From: Tropicibacter oceani
GTDB taxonomy: Bacteria; Pseudomonadota; Alphaproteobacteria; Rhodobacterales; Rhodobacteraceae
Assembly: GCF_029958925.1 (NCBI RefSeq)
Contig: NZ_CP124616.1
Span: 1,736,001-1,800,000 of the forward strand
Direction: 5' to 3'
DNA: 64,000 nucleotides
Shown: positions 44,387 to 52,900 of the stretch, piece by piece
Numbering within the stretch: position 1 is the first letter of the stretch
Layout: every line of letters starts with the position of its first letter
The notes under the pieces: model-generated
The model's database searches: none
Told to the model about the DNA's origin: nothing
The model's input: the letters and a program-made list of their open reading frames with translations, nothing else
Position numbers and translations under genes: made by a program

Positions 44387-45951
44387 TAAAAATCCGTGGG
44401 GGCGCCGCCTTCGGATCGGCGGCGTTCGACGAAATCGCTGAGTTCCTCGCGAATGGCCGCATCCATGGGTGGGTCTTCGAAATCGTCGAGGATGCGTTTG
44501 TACAGCATGTGCGCGCGCTCGGGCGTCCAGACGGCCCCGGCGGATTCCCAGGCCTCGAAGTTTTTCCAGTCGGACAGGAAAGGCTGGTAGAAGGCCTTGG
44601 TATAGCGGTCCTGGGTGTGCTGGGTGCCAAAGAAATGGCCGTTGGGGCCGACCTCGGCGATGGTGTCGAGCGCCAGCGCGTCGTCGGAGGTGTCCCAGAT
44701 CTCGGGCTCCATATAGCGCTGCAGTTGCTGGAGCACCTCGCAATCCATGATGAATTTTTCGGGGCTTGCGACCAGCCCACCTTCGAGCCAGCCCGCCGCG
44801 TGATAGACCATGTGGGTGCCCGACTGGATTGCGGCCCAAAGCGAATGTTCGGTTTCCCACATCGCCTGCCCGTCGGGGACGTTGGCGGCGCAGACCCCGG
44901 ACGAGCGCATGGGCAATCCGTAGTAGCGCGCCATCTGGCCGGTCATCTGCGTGGCGCGCATGTATTCGGGGGTGCCAAAGGCGGGCGCGCCGGATTTCAT
45001 GTCGACGTTCGAGGTAAAGGTGCCGATTACGCAAGGAACGCCGGGCTTGATGATCTGGGCAAGGACGATGGCGCACAGTCCTTCGGCCAGCGATTGCGCG
45101 ACGGCGCCCGCCATGGTCACGGGGGCCATGGCCCCGGCCAGCGTGAAGGGGGTGACGACAAGCCCCTGACCGCGCCGCGCCATGCGCATCCAGCCGTCCA
45201 GCATCGGCCAGTCGTGTTTGAGCGGCGAGGTCGAGTTGATGTTGGTGTACATATGCGGTTTGGCGTCGAACTCATCGTGGGTCAGACCGCCCGCGATGCG
45301 CACCATTTCCATCACGTCCTCGACCCGTTCGGGGCCCAGCGAATAGGCGTGCATGACCTTGTCGGTCAGGGTCAGCTTGTCGAACAGCACGTCAAGGTGG
45401 CGGGTGCTGGCGTGCAGGTCCACCGGTTCAACCGGATAGCCGCCGGCAAAGTGGATGCAGTTGAAATACTGCGTCAGCTTGAGCAGGTTGCGGCACATCT
45501 CGCGCGTGCCGGACACCTTGGTGCCGACCTCCATGTCATAGTAGTTCGGCGGCGAGGACACGTTGCCGAATAGGATATGGCGGTCACCGATGGTGATGGT
45601 GCGGTCGGGGTTGCGCGGGGTAATGGTAAAGCTGGCCGGGGCCATGCCGACATATTCCATCACCATGTCGCGCCCCATGCGGACGTTTTCGCCGTTTACG
45701 GTGCAGCCAGCCTTGCGCAGGATCTCGACCGCTTCGGGGTTGAGGAATTCGATGCCGATCTCTTCGAGGATGCGCATGGTGGCATTGTGCATCCGTTCCA
45801 CCCCTTCGGGGGTCAGCGGTTCGGTGGGGCGGTCGTGGTTGACCGGCAGGCGCCAGGGCATTTGTTCGATGGCGGCGGTGCCACGGCGCGTCGCATGTCC
45901 GGCGCGGCCGCCGCCGCGGCGGCGTTTGGTCATTGCGTCTGAATCGCTCAT
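44386..45951 (-). CDS. MttB-family methyltransferase without pyrrolysine
   Basis: A 521-residue member of the trimethylamine methyltransferase (MttB, COG5598) superfamily. The frame has no internal amber codon, so it belongs to the non-pyrrolysine group, some of which demethylate glycine betaine or other quaternary amines with a corrinoid protein. Recognisable are HNATMRILEEIGIEFLNPEA, FGNVSSPPNYYDMEVG and PMRSSGVCAANVPDGQA. The N-terminus is very basic (KRRRGGGRAG). The start at 45951 follows TTGGAGGACACC. No corrinoid protein gene is adjacent, and the substrate is unknown. Confidence 0.88.
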   Translation of the reverse strand: MSDSDAMTKRRRGGGRAGHATRRGTAAIEQMPWRLPVNHDRPTEPLTPEGVERMHNATMRILEEIGIEFLNPEAVEILRKAGCTVNGENVRMGRDMVMEYVGMAPASFTITPRNPDRTITIGDRHILFGNVSSPPNYYDMEVGTKVSGTREMCRNLLKLTQYFNCIHFAGGYPVEPVDLHASTRHLDVLFDKLTLTDKVMHAYSLGPERVEDVMEMVRIAGGLTHDEFDAKPHMYTNINSTSPLKHDWPMLDGWMRMARRGQGLVVTPFTLAGAMAPVTMAGAVAQSLAEGLCAIVLAQIIKPGVPCVIGTFTSNVDMKSGAPAFGTPEYMRATQMTGQMARYYGLPMRSSGVCAANVPDGQAMWETEHSLWAAIQSGTHMVYHAAGWLEGGLVASPEKFIMDCEVLQQLQRYMEPEIWDTSDDALALDTIAEVGPNGHFFGTQHTQDRYTKAFYQPFLSDWKNFEAWESAGAVWTPERAHMLYKRILDDFEDPPMDAAIREELSDFVERRRSEGGAPTDF

Positions 45952-46024
45952 GGTGTCCTCCAAAGGCGGCTTTCCCCATGAACACACCGAGGGCAGGGGG
46001 CGTGCCTGCCCGATAGCGACGGGA

Positions 46025-46738
46025 TCAGTCGTTTTCGGGCGACAGGCTGGCCAGCCAGCCAGGAAGGTGGCCGATGTCGGGCAGGACCACGTCGGCAAAG
46101 GGGGCCAGATCGGCGCGCAGGGCCGGGCCGGTCAGCACCCCGACACAGCGCATCCCGGCGGCGCGGCCCGCCGACAGGTCATGCGTGCTGTCACCGATCA
46201 TGGCGATGCTGGCGGGGGCCTGGCCGATGGCATCGGCAAAGGCCAAAAGCGGCCGAGGGTCGGGTTTGGCGCCAAAGCCGCTGTCAAACCCCGCGATGAA
46301 ATCAAAGCTGTCCAGAACGCCAGCCGATGTCAGGTGACTGCGGGCGGCGAATTCCGTGTCATTGGTCATCACGCCAAGGCCATAGCCGCGCGCCCTGAGA
46401 TCGCCAAGGAACGGGGCCAGCGGCACGGTGGGGGCCAGCGGCGCATTGGCGGCGCCCTCGGACAGGATCGACTCGATCGTGGGCAGGTCGTATTCGGGCA
46501 GGGCGGGGGCAAAGGCCAGCGCCGCGTCGCGGCTGGTGCCTGCGATTACCGGGCTTTTGGGGTGAAAGCTGTTCGTGGTCAGATCAAAGCCCGCGCTGGC
46601 GGCGATGGCGGCGCGGCGGTCAGGCTGGCCTGCGGAAAACCGGTCGATCATCGCCAGCGCCCAAAGGTTCCATGTCTCGCCAAAGTGAAACAGCGTGCCG
46701 TCCTTGTCGAACAGCAGCGCGGTGATCGGCGTCGTCAT
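46025..46738 (-). CDS. HAD-superfamily phosphatase (phosphoglycolate phosphatase-like)
   Basis: A 237-residue HAD hydrolase: motif I LLFDKDGTLFHF, motif II VMTNDTE, motif III lysine in GFGAKPDPRPLLAF, motif IV MIGDSTHDLSAGRAAGM. The cap inserted after motif I is of the C1 type. It probably dephosphorylates a small metabolite in the cytoplasm. ATG at 46738 overlaps the DUF3572 stop by 4 bp, so the two are coupled; a TTG two codons earlier is less likely. Confidence 0.9.
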   Translation of the reverse strand: MTTPITALLFDKDGTLFHFGETWNLWALAMIDRFSAGQPDRRAAIAASAGFDLTTNSFHPKSPVIAGTSRDAALAFAPALPEYDLPTIESILSEGAANAPLAPTVPLAPFLGDLRARGYGLGVMTNDTEFAARSHLTSAGVLDSFDFIAGFDSGFGAKPDPRPLLAFADAIGQAPASIAMIGDSTHDLSAGRAAGMRCVGVLTGPALRADLAPFADVVLPDIGHLPGWLASLSPEND

Positions 46739-47019
46739 GTCCAATGCACCTGCCCGCCGCCCGGAAGCGCGGCGCGCGCCCGCATTGGTGCGTCATAGGC
46801 CAGCCCTGCGGTGTCGCAGAATTCGATGATCCATTTGTCGTCCATCAACAGGAAATCCAGGATCGAACCCTGAAAGGCCGGATCTTGCAGGTTCTCGCGA
46901 AAGTCGCCTTCGGAGGCGCCGGTCGCGCCCAGGAACACGGGCAGGATTTCGTCGTTCGACGCCAGCCAGGCCACGGCCTGAAGGCCGATGGTTTCGGCGG
47001 TTTCACGAGATAGTGTCAT
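46735..47019 (-). CDS. DUF3572 protein
   Basis: A 94-residue alphaproteobacterial protein (DUF3572): AETIGLQAVAWLASNDEILPV, then FLGATGASEGDFRENLQDPA and LDFLLMDDKWIIEFCD. The start at 47019 gives the usual family beginning. It is the first gene of a two-gene unit with the HAD phosphatase and is divergent from the PleD-like gene. Function unknown. Confidence 0.88.
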   Translation of the reverse strand: MTLSRETAETIGLQAVAWLASNDEILPVFLGATGASEGDFRENLQDPAFQGSILDFLLMDDKWIIEFCDTAGLAYDAPMRARAALPGGGQVHWT

Positions 47020-47119
47020 TTCAAAGGATTTCCGAAAGGGTTTCTTAACCAATCTCAATCAAATCTGAGAAGGCAATAAAGTGCAAGCGCAGTCATGTGC
47101 CTTGCGTAGGGTGATCAGG

Positions 47120-48571
47120 ATGACAGGACGGATTTTGGTAGTCGATGCGGTGCCCACAAACCGCATCATTCTACGCGTCAAGCTGTCTGCGGCCTTTTAC
47201 GAGGTGTCGCAGGCGGCCAGCGGTCGTGCTGCACTCAGTATGTTCCGCAGGTCGCGGCCCGACATGGTCATTGTCGCCGCCGATCTGCCCGACACCACGG
47301 GCCGCGCGTTGATTGCCAAGCTGCGGCTTGCGGCGGGCGATCCGCGTCTGCCGGTTGTCCTGCTGCACGATGACGCCAGCGCTGACGAGCGGCTTGCCTC
47401 GCTTGCGGCGGGGGCGGATGACGTTTTGTCCAAGCCGCTGGATGATCTGGTGATGCTGGCGCGGCTGCGCTCGCTTTTGCGGGCCCGCGACGCAGAGGCG
47501 GAGTTGCAACTGCGCGACGATACCCGCCGCGCGCTGGGGCTGGCCGAACAGGTGAGTGAATTCGAAACGCCGGCGCTGATCCGGCTGGTGCCGACAGGCA
47601 AGATGCCGGTGGCGCGGTCCTTGCAGGCCGAATTGCGCCACCGCATGACGGACCAGATCGAGCTGACCCCCCCGGACGAGGCGCTGCGTTTCAAGAAGGT
47701 GCCGCCCGATGTCGTGGTGATCCTGGAAGGCGATGGCGCGCAGGGGGCGGGGCTTTCGCTGCTGCCGCAGCTGCGATCAAACCGCGAGATGCGGCATGCG
47801 GCGCTGATCTATGTCGCCCAGCCCGATCAGCGGCAAGAGGCCGCCAGCGCGCTGGACATGGGCGCCAACGACCTGCTGGGCGCCGGCCCCGACCCCGAGG
47901 AACTGGCGCTGCGCCTGAAAAAGCAGATTTCGCGCAAACGCACGAATGACCGGCTGCGCGCCAACATGCAGGATGGGCTGCGGGCGGCGGTCTGCGATCC
48001 GCTGACCGGGCTTTACAACCGGCGTTATGCCCTGCCGCATCTGAACCGGCTGGCCGAACGGGCCGAAACCCAGGGGCGCGACTATGCCTTGCTGCTGCTG
48101 GACCTCGACCACTTCAAGTCGGTGAACGACACCCATGGCCATGCGGCCGGGGACGCGGTGTTGCAGGCGGTGTCGAAACGGCTGATCGACAACCTTCGGG
48201 CGGCGGACCTGGTGGCGCGCTTTGGCGGAGAAGAGTTCCTGGTGGCCATGCCTGACGCCACCCGGGAACGCGCCCGCATGACGGCCGAGCGGCTGTGCCG
48301 CCTGATGGAGCAAAGCCCGCTGGCCCTGCCCAATGGTGAGACGATCAAGGTGACGCTGAGCATCGGGGTCGCCATCGGCAAGGCCGGTCAGGGCGACGAG
48401 CCGGCGGCGCTGATCGAAGCGGCGGACCGGGCGCTGTATGCGGCCAAGGACAAGGGCCGCAACACCGTGGTCATGGGCGATACCGTGCACCCGCTGCGGC
48501 CGCGCGCCGAACGCCCCAGGGCGCTTGCCCCCAGCATCAAGGAAACCGGGCGCACCGCCAACGGCCGCTAA
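47120..48571 (+). CDS. PleD-like diguanylate cyclase with degenerate receivers
   Basis: A 483-residue protein laid out as PleD: receiver 1 (residues 4-120), receiver-like 2 (about 150-285) and GGDEF (about 300-465). The GGDEF part is intact: DPLTGLYNRRY, LDLDHFKSVND, FGGEEF, and an RxxD inhibitory site (RAAD) five residues before it. So it should make c-di-GMP with product inhibition. Residue 53 is Ala where PleD has the phospho-acceptor Asp (VIVAADLP), and VVDA replaces VVDD, so receiver 1 cannot be phosphorylated normally. The start at 47120 begins the receiver. Confidence 0.9.
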   Translation: MTGRILVVDAVPTNRIILRVKLSAAFYEVSQAASGRAALSMFRRSRPDMVIVAADLPDTTGRALIAKLRLAAGDPRLPVVLLHDDASADERLASLAAGADDVLSKPLDDLVMLARLRSLLRARDAEAELQLRDDTRRALGLAEQVSEFETPALIRLVPTGKMPVARSLQAELRHRMTDQIELTPPDEALRFKKVPPDVVVILEGDGAQGAGLSLLPQLRSNREMRHAALIYVAQPDQRQEAASALDMGANDLLGAGPDPEELALRLKKQISRKRTNDRLRANMQDGLRAAVCDPLTGLYNRRYALPHLNRLAERAETQGRDYALLLLDLDHFKSVNDTHGHAAGDAVLQAVSKRLIDNLRAADLVARFGGEEFLVAMPDATRERARMTAERLCRLMEQSPLALPNGETIKVTLSIGVAIGKAGQGDEPAALIEAADRALYAAKDKGRNTVVMGDTVHPLRPRAERPRALAPSIKETGRTANGR

Positions 48572-48622
48572 GCGCCGCGAACGGCGCGCGCTTGCCTGCC
48601 CTTTGCCATCCGCAGTCCAGCA

Positions 48623-49141
48623 TCAGCGAGAGCTGTCGCGTTTCCAGCGCTCGCGGCGGGCTTCGAGGCGGGTGATCTCTTGGGCCAGGCGCTGGGCGTA
48701 GGCCTCGCGCTCTTGCGGTGAGAGGGCGGCCAGATAGGTGCTCAGGACCTGTTGGCCCATGGCCTGGCGGTCCGCGGTGCGGGCGCCCTGGCGTTCCAGG
48801 ATCGCCGCCATCGCCGCCGCGTCAAAGGGTTCCGATCGCAGCACGTCAAGCGCGGCGCGGTAGTCCAGCGTCAGGTCGTCGCGCGCGCCGTCCTTGTCCT
48901 TGCGGGTCAGATAGCCGTCGCGCAGGGCGCGGCGCAGGTCGTCGCGCTGGCGTTCGTCAAAGGCGCGGGTGTAGGGCGTCACGAAATCACGGCTTTCGTG
49001 GCGATCATGCGGAGAGCCGCCGCGCAGCACCACGCCTGCGGCCATCCCGGCAATCGCCAGGTTCAGCGCCAGCGAGGCGAACAGAAGCACGCGCAGCCAG
49101 GGGCGCATGCGGGGGGGTGTCGGGCTGTCTTTGTCTGCCAT
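48623..49141 (-). CDS. Periplasmic Spy/heavy-metal-sensor-like protein
   Basis: A 172-residue membrane-anchored protein. A cytoplasmic N-terminus is followed by one helix (VLLFASLALNLAIAGMAAGVVL) and a periplasmic helical domain with LTLDYRAALDVLRSEPFDAAAM and ALSPQEREAYAQRL, the pattern of Spy/CpxP/CnrX-type (periplasmic heavy-metal sensor) proteins. It lies 3 bp after the anti-sigma-like gene, so it joins the same operon and may act as sensor or chaperone for that sigma system. Confidence 0.78.
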   Translation of the reverse strand: MADKDSPTPPRMRPWLRVLLFASLALNLAIAGMAAGVVLRGGSPHDRHESRDFVTPYTRAFDERQRDDLRRALRDGYLTRKDKDGARDDLTLDYRAALDVLRSEPFDAAAMAAILERQGARTADRQAMGQQVLSTYLAALSPQEREAYAQRLAQEITRLEARRERWKRDSSR

Positions 49142-49144
49142 GTC

Positions 49145-49525
49145 CTAGCCTTCCATCATCGCCAGGTCGAACCCCGACAAGGGATCGACGCCCAGCGTGT
49201 CCAATTCGGCCGCATCGGTGCCGATGAAGGACGAAACGCCCGCCGGCGGGCTGATGCCCAGCCAGAGGCCCGCGGCGCAGGCCGCCGCCAGTCCCGCCAT
49301 CGCGGGCCAGCCGCCAAGCGCCTGTTTGAGTTGTGCGAACAGCCCCGGGCCGCGCGCTGTCCGGGCGGCAGGGACGGGGGCGGGCATGGCGGCCAGCGCC
49401 TGGGCCTCGATCCGCGCCATGAAATCGCCCGAGGGCAGGGGCGTGTCGGCCCGTGCCGCATCGAAATAGGCATCCAGCCCAAGGTCGGGGCCGGTCATCG
49501 GTTTGTCGTGCTTGCGCTCAGTCAT
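49145..49525 (-). CDS. Small single-helix membrane protein, probable anti-sigma factor
   Basis: A 126-residue protein. The cytoplasmic N-terminal part (GLDAYFDAARADTPLPSGDF, then MARIEAQALA) is followed by one transmembrane helix (MAGLAAACAAGLWLGI) and a short periplasmic tail. It begins inside the end of the sigma gene (overlap 8 bp), the position of an anti-sigma factor. No zinc-binding HxxxCxxC motif is present, so the assignment rests on topology and context. The start ATG is at 49525. Confidence 0.65.
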   Translation of the reverse strand: MTERKHDKPMTGPDLGLDAYFDAARADTPLPSGDFMARIEAQALAAMPAPVPAARTARGPGLFAQLKQALGGWPAMAGLAAACAAGLWLGISPPAGVSSFIGTDAAELDTLGVDPLSGFDLAMMEG

Positions 49526-50114
49526 CGTCTTCAAACCCCAGTTCGGCCCGACGCCCCGACAGAAGCGCCTCCAGTGCCTTTTTGCCCCGCGCTGTCAGAC
49601 TTTCCACCGCGCGCGGGCCGATGTCCATGATCTGCCCGATCTCGGGGTTTGCCAGCCCCTCGATGTGGCGCAGGATCACCGCCTGACGCTGCCGGTCGGG
49701 CAGTTGGTCAAGCGCCTCTTGCAGGGCCAGCGCGCGGGCGCGGGCCTGCATCCCCTCAGCGGCCGAGGGCGCCTGATCCACCGGTTCGGGGATCGCGTCC
49801 AGGTCGGGGCCGCTGCGGTTCTTGCGCATCCGGTCGATGCACAGGTTGGCCGTCACCCGGTACAGCCAGGTGGTGACCTTTGCTTCTCCGTTGCGCCAGC
49901 CGGGCGCCACGCGCCACAGTTTCAGCAGCACTTCTTGCGCGACATCCTCGGCCTCGGCGCGGTCGCCTTTGAGCATGCGGTAGGCATGGGCAAAGACGCG
50001 CGGGCCCAGACGTTCGGTCAGCGCACGCGCCGCCATGGCATTGCCTTCGGCATAGGCCGCCAGCAGCTCTTCGTCGCTGCGATCGCTCAGGGCGTCATAG
50101 GGCATCGTGTCCAT
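49518..50114 (-). CDS. ECF RNA polymerase sigma factor
   Basis: A 198-residue sigma factor. Region 2: ARALTERLGPRVFAHAYRML, AEDVAQEVLLKLW, VTTWLYRVTANLCIDRMRKN. Region 4: LPDRQRQAVILRHIEGLANP with HTH IMDIGPRAVESLTARGKKAL. It is followed by a membrane protein in anti-sigma position and a Spy-like sensor; an EF-hand protein gene lies upstream on the same strand after 133 bp. An envelope or metal stress signal is plausible, by inference. Confidence 0.92.
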   Translation of the reverse strand: MDTMPYDALSDRSDEELLAAYAEGNAMAARALTERLGPRVFAHAYRMLKGDRAEAEDVAQEVLLKLWRVAPGWRNGEAKVTTWLYRVTANLCIDRMRKNRSGPDLDAIPEPVDQAPSAAEGMQARARALALQEALDQLPDRQRQAVILRHIEGLANPEIGQIMDIGPRAVESLTARGKKALEALLSGRRAELGFEDDD

Positions 50115-50247
50115 TTCCCCGCGCTACCCCGCCTGACGGCGGGGTGCAAGTTCTGGTCCCGGGCCGTTGTCGCGCCGTTCCGACCGTTTGGGGCCGGAAC
50201 GGCGCGGGGTCATTGACCCGGACGGCCCGGGCCGGGATCAACCGCGA

Positions 50248-50832
50248 TCAGCGCATCCACCAGGGCGCGCGATCACCGTTGCCCCCACGGTCATGGCCTC
50301 GCTCAGCACCATGATCGTGTCCGCGGGCGTATTTGCCGCCACCGCGTCCGTCGCGGTCGCCGCGTTTGCCCATCATGCCACGCGCCTCTAGCAGTTCCTC
50401 AAGGCTGACTGCGCCATCCTTGTCTGCATCCAGACGCTGCAGCATCATCTGGCCGGGGCCGCCTGCGGTGGCTTCCTCGGCGCTCAGCTTGCCGTCGCCG
50501 TCCTTGTCCAGCGATTTGACCATCGCTTCGGTCCGGGCGGCGCGGCGCTGGGTTTCGCGCTCGGCGCGCATCTGGTCGGCATAGGCGGTCATTTCCTCGG
50601 CGGAGAGGAAACCGTCGCCGTCACTGTCCGCCGCGGCAAAGCGGGCGGCCTTGGCAGCGTCGATTTCGGCCTGGGTGATCTTGCCATCGCTGTCAGTGTC
50701 GAATTTCTCGAACATCTGCTGCATGCCGGCGCCTTGCTGCCCATCCGACGCATAACCCCGTGCATGGGCGATCCCTGCGGTGCCCATGGTCAGAACCAGT
50801 GCGCCGGTGATCCAATAGCTTGCCTTCGTCAT
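50248..50832 (-). CDS. Exported protein with four EF-hands
   Basis: A 194-residue protein with a signal peptide (residues 1-27, MTKASYWITGALVLTMGTAG) and four calcium-binding loops: DTDSDGKITQAE, DSDGDGFLSAEE, DKDGDGKLSAEE, DADKDGAVSLEE. All have acidic residues at loop positions 1, 3, 5 and 12. The C-terminus is Gly/Arg/His-rich (GRGGGKYARGHDHGAERGHD). It is a probable periplasmic Ca2+ sensor or buffer. The start at 50832 was chosen for the signal peptide. Confidence 0.85.
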   Translation of the reverse strand: MTKASYWITGALVLTMGTAGIAHARGYASDGQQGAGMQQMFEKFDTDSDGKITQAEIDAAKAARFAAADSDGDGFLSAEEMTAYADQMRAERETQRRAARTEAMVKSLDKDGDGKLSAEEATAGGPGQMMLQRLDADKDGAVSLEELLEARGMMGKRGDRDGRGGGKYARGHDHGAERGHDRGGNGDRAPWWMR

Positions 50833-51063
50833 GTCGTAACTCCTGTCTGCTCGCATCTTTGCGGGTTGACGATCCACCCTGTGTCGGGCGTCTCTGCAGG
50901 CTTTCACGGCGCAGGTGGCGGGTTCCGTCGCTGATTGGCGGATTTTTTCGGCAAACCGGATCACGGCTGCGTGATTTGCGACATCCGGACGCAAGGACAT
51001 TTTGGACACTTCATTTCATTTCTTGGCGCCCGCATGCTGAGGACTTCGATCCATGAGGCTCCT

Positions 51064-51450
51064 ATGACCGACCAAAAGTCCCCCTCTGAACGCGAAACCT
51101 GGCCTGCCGTCTGGAAGGGCTGGCGCAGACGCTGCCCCAAGTGCGGCTCGGGTCCGATGTTGTCGGGATACCTGAAGGTGCGCGATCACTGCCCGGTCTG
51201 CCGCGAGGACCTGCATCATCACCGCGCCGACGATGGCCCGGCCTATCTGACGATCCTGCTGGTCGGGCATTTGATGGCGCCGCTGCTTTTGATCGTGTTC
51301 GAAACCTTCCGCCCCGAACCGCTGATCCTTTTCACGATCTTTGCGGTTGGATGTGTCGGGTTGTCGCTTTATCTATTGCCCCGACTGAAAGGGGTGATCG
51401 TGGCCTTCCAATGGGCGCGCGGCATGCATGGATTTGCGCCCCCTGCCTGA
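51064..51450 (+). CDS. DUF983 membrane protein
   Basis: A 128-residue protein with two zinc-ribbon half-sites, CPKCGSG and CPVCRED, then HHHRADDGPAYLTI and two transmembrane helices. This is the standard DUF983 layout. ATG at 51064 was taken as start. Members are frequent beside cytochrome oxidase or Nudix genes; the Nudix gene follows within 17 bp. Function unknown. Confidence 0.9.
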   Translation: MTDQKSPSERETWPAVWKGWRRRCPKCGSGPMLSGYLKVRDHCPVCREDLHHHRADDGPAYLTILLVGHLMAPLLLIVFETFRPEPLILFTIFAVGCVGLSLYLLPRLKGVIVAFQWARGMHGFAPPA

Positions 51451-51466
51451 TGACGATGGGGGTGGC

Positions 51467-52180
51467 ATGAGCGCCGCGACGACACAAGTGCCTGACAAGA
51501 CCGCCATTCGGAACGCCTCGACGGTGATCGTGGTGCGTGATCGCGGGGCGCGTCCCAGCGTGCTGATGGGGCAGCGCGGGGCCAAGGCCGCCTTCATGCC
51601 CAACAAGTACGTGTTTCCCGGCGGTGCCGTCGATCCGGCGGATGCCAAGGTGCCGCTGGTCCGCCCGCTGCCGCAGCTGTGCGCGCAGCGCCTGACCGAA
51701 CAAAGCCCGCCGGACATCGCACAGGCGCTGGCCGCCGCCGCGGTGCGCGAGCTTTGGGAAGAAACCGGCCAGATCCTTGGCGCCCCCGGTCCCTGGCCGA
51801 CGGCGGTTCCGGACGACTGGCTTAGCTTTGCCGGCACTGGCCACCGACCTTCGGCCGAGGCGCTGCAATTCGTGTTCCGCGCGGTGACGCCCCCGGGCCG
51901 GCCGCGCCGCTTTGATGCGCGGTTCTTCCTGGTCGATGCCGAGGCGCTGGCCTCTGATCCGGACGATTTCGACGCCGCCACCGACGAGCTGTCGCACCTG
52001 CAGTGGATTCCGCTGGCCGAGGTCCGCAGCTTTGATCTGCCCTTCATCACCGAGGTGGTCCTGGCCGAGGTAGCCGCCCGCCTGCACGAGGCCGGGCCAC
52101 CGGATTCGGTGCCGTTTTTCCGCAATGACGATGAACAAAGCCTGTTCCTGCGGTTGCGCGGAAGACCCATGACCGACTAG
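51467..52180 (+). CDS. Nudix hydrolase, NUDT19-like
   Basis: A 237-residue Nudix protein. Strand VIVVRDRGARPSVLMGQR leads to the Nudix helix split by an insertion: FPGGAVDPAD, then AAVRELWEETGQIL. The long insert between the first Gly and RExxEE is typical of the NUDT19-type group, which act on CoA or nucleotide diphosphates. ATG at 51467 is preferred; an in-frame ATG at 51428 would overlap the DUF983 gene. Probably co-transcribed with DUF983. Confidence 0.87.
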   Translation: MSAATTQVPDKTAIRNASTVIVVRDRGARPSVLMGQRGAKAAFMPNKYVFPGGAVDPADAKVPLVRPLPQLCAQRLTEQSPPDIAQALAAAAVRELWEETGQILGAPGPWPTAVPDDWLSFAGTGHRPSAEALQFVFRAVTPPGRPRRFDARFFLVDAEALASDPDDFDAATDELSHLQWIPLAEVRSFDLPFITEVVLAEVAARLHEAGPPDSVPFFRNDDEQSLFLRLRGRPMTD

Positions 52181-52294
52181 GCGGCGCGGGGCAGCGGCGG
52201 CACAATCAGTGAAATTCGTCGCAATTGTATATGTTACGCCACTGTTAAGACTGCTGGGATAAGACGACCTTAAGTAAAGGGACGTCGTTTCCAT

Positions 52295-52900
52295 ATGCAT
52301 GGCCTTATCTTCAAAACGCTCCAGGTTTTTGTCCAGGATACATACGGGCAACACACCTGGGAGGAAATCGCCGCCGAGGCCAAGCTGGACTCGGCCGATT
52401 TCGAGGCCATGCTGAGTTACGAACGGAAAGACCTGAAAGGCCTGGTCAAGGCGTCCGAGCGTATTCTAGGCAAACCCTGCAGTCAGTTCCTGGAAGATAT
52501 CGGCACTTACCTTGTCTCGCATCCCAATCGCGAAGGGTTGCGGCGGCTTTTGCGGTTTGGCGGCGTCAATTTCATTGATTTTCTGCATTCGCTGGACGAA
52601 TTGCCGGGGCGGGCCCGCCTGGCAGTGCCGAACCTGTCCCTGCCGGAAATGGAATTGGAGGATATCGGGGCCAACCACTTTGTGCTCGAACTTGCCGGCG
52701 ACATGCCATCCTTTGGGCTTGTGATGATTGGGGTTCTGCGCGCAATGGCAGACGATTATGGCACGCTGGTGTTGCTGGATCACAAGGGATTGGACGGGGA
52801 TCTGAAACAGATCGAAATCACGGTGGTCGAAACGGAATTCGCCAAGGGCCGCGACTTTGAACTGGGCGGCCGCGCCACGACTGCAGGGGGCACGGCATGA
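52295..52900 (+). CDS. H-NOX heme nitric-oxide sensor, atypical
   Basis: A 201-residue HNOB domain protein starting MHGLIFKTLQVFVQDTYGQH. The proximal heme ligand is H98 in NFIDFLHSLDELP, matching the canonical His102 region. Where H-NOX proteins carry YxSxR, this one reads L132-E-L-A-G-D-M-P, so the Tyr, Ser and Arg contacts to the heme propionates appear lost. Its stop overlaps the start of the HNOBA-GGDEF gene by 4 bp, the usual H-NOX/c-di-GMP pairing. The ligand is probably NO. Confidence 0.88.
   Translation: MHGLIFKTLQVFVQDTYGQHTWEEIAAEAKLDSADFEAMLSYERKDLKGLVKASERILGKPCSQFLEDIGTYLVSHPNREGLRRLLRFGGVNFIDFLHSLDELPGRARLAVPNLSLPEMELEDIGANHFVLELAGDMPSFGLVMIGVLRAMADDYGTLVLLDHKGLDGDLKQIEITVVETEFAKGRDFELGGRATTAGGTA

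Noticed and set aside
44386-45951. Pyrrolysine-containing methyltransferase
   Set aside because: The frame has no internal TAG.
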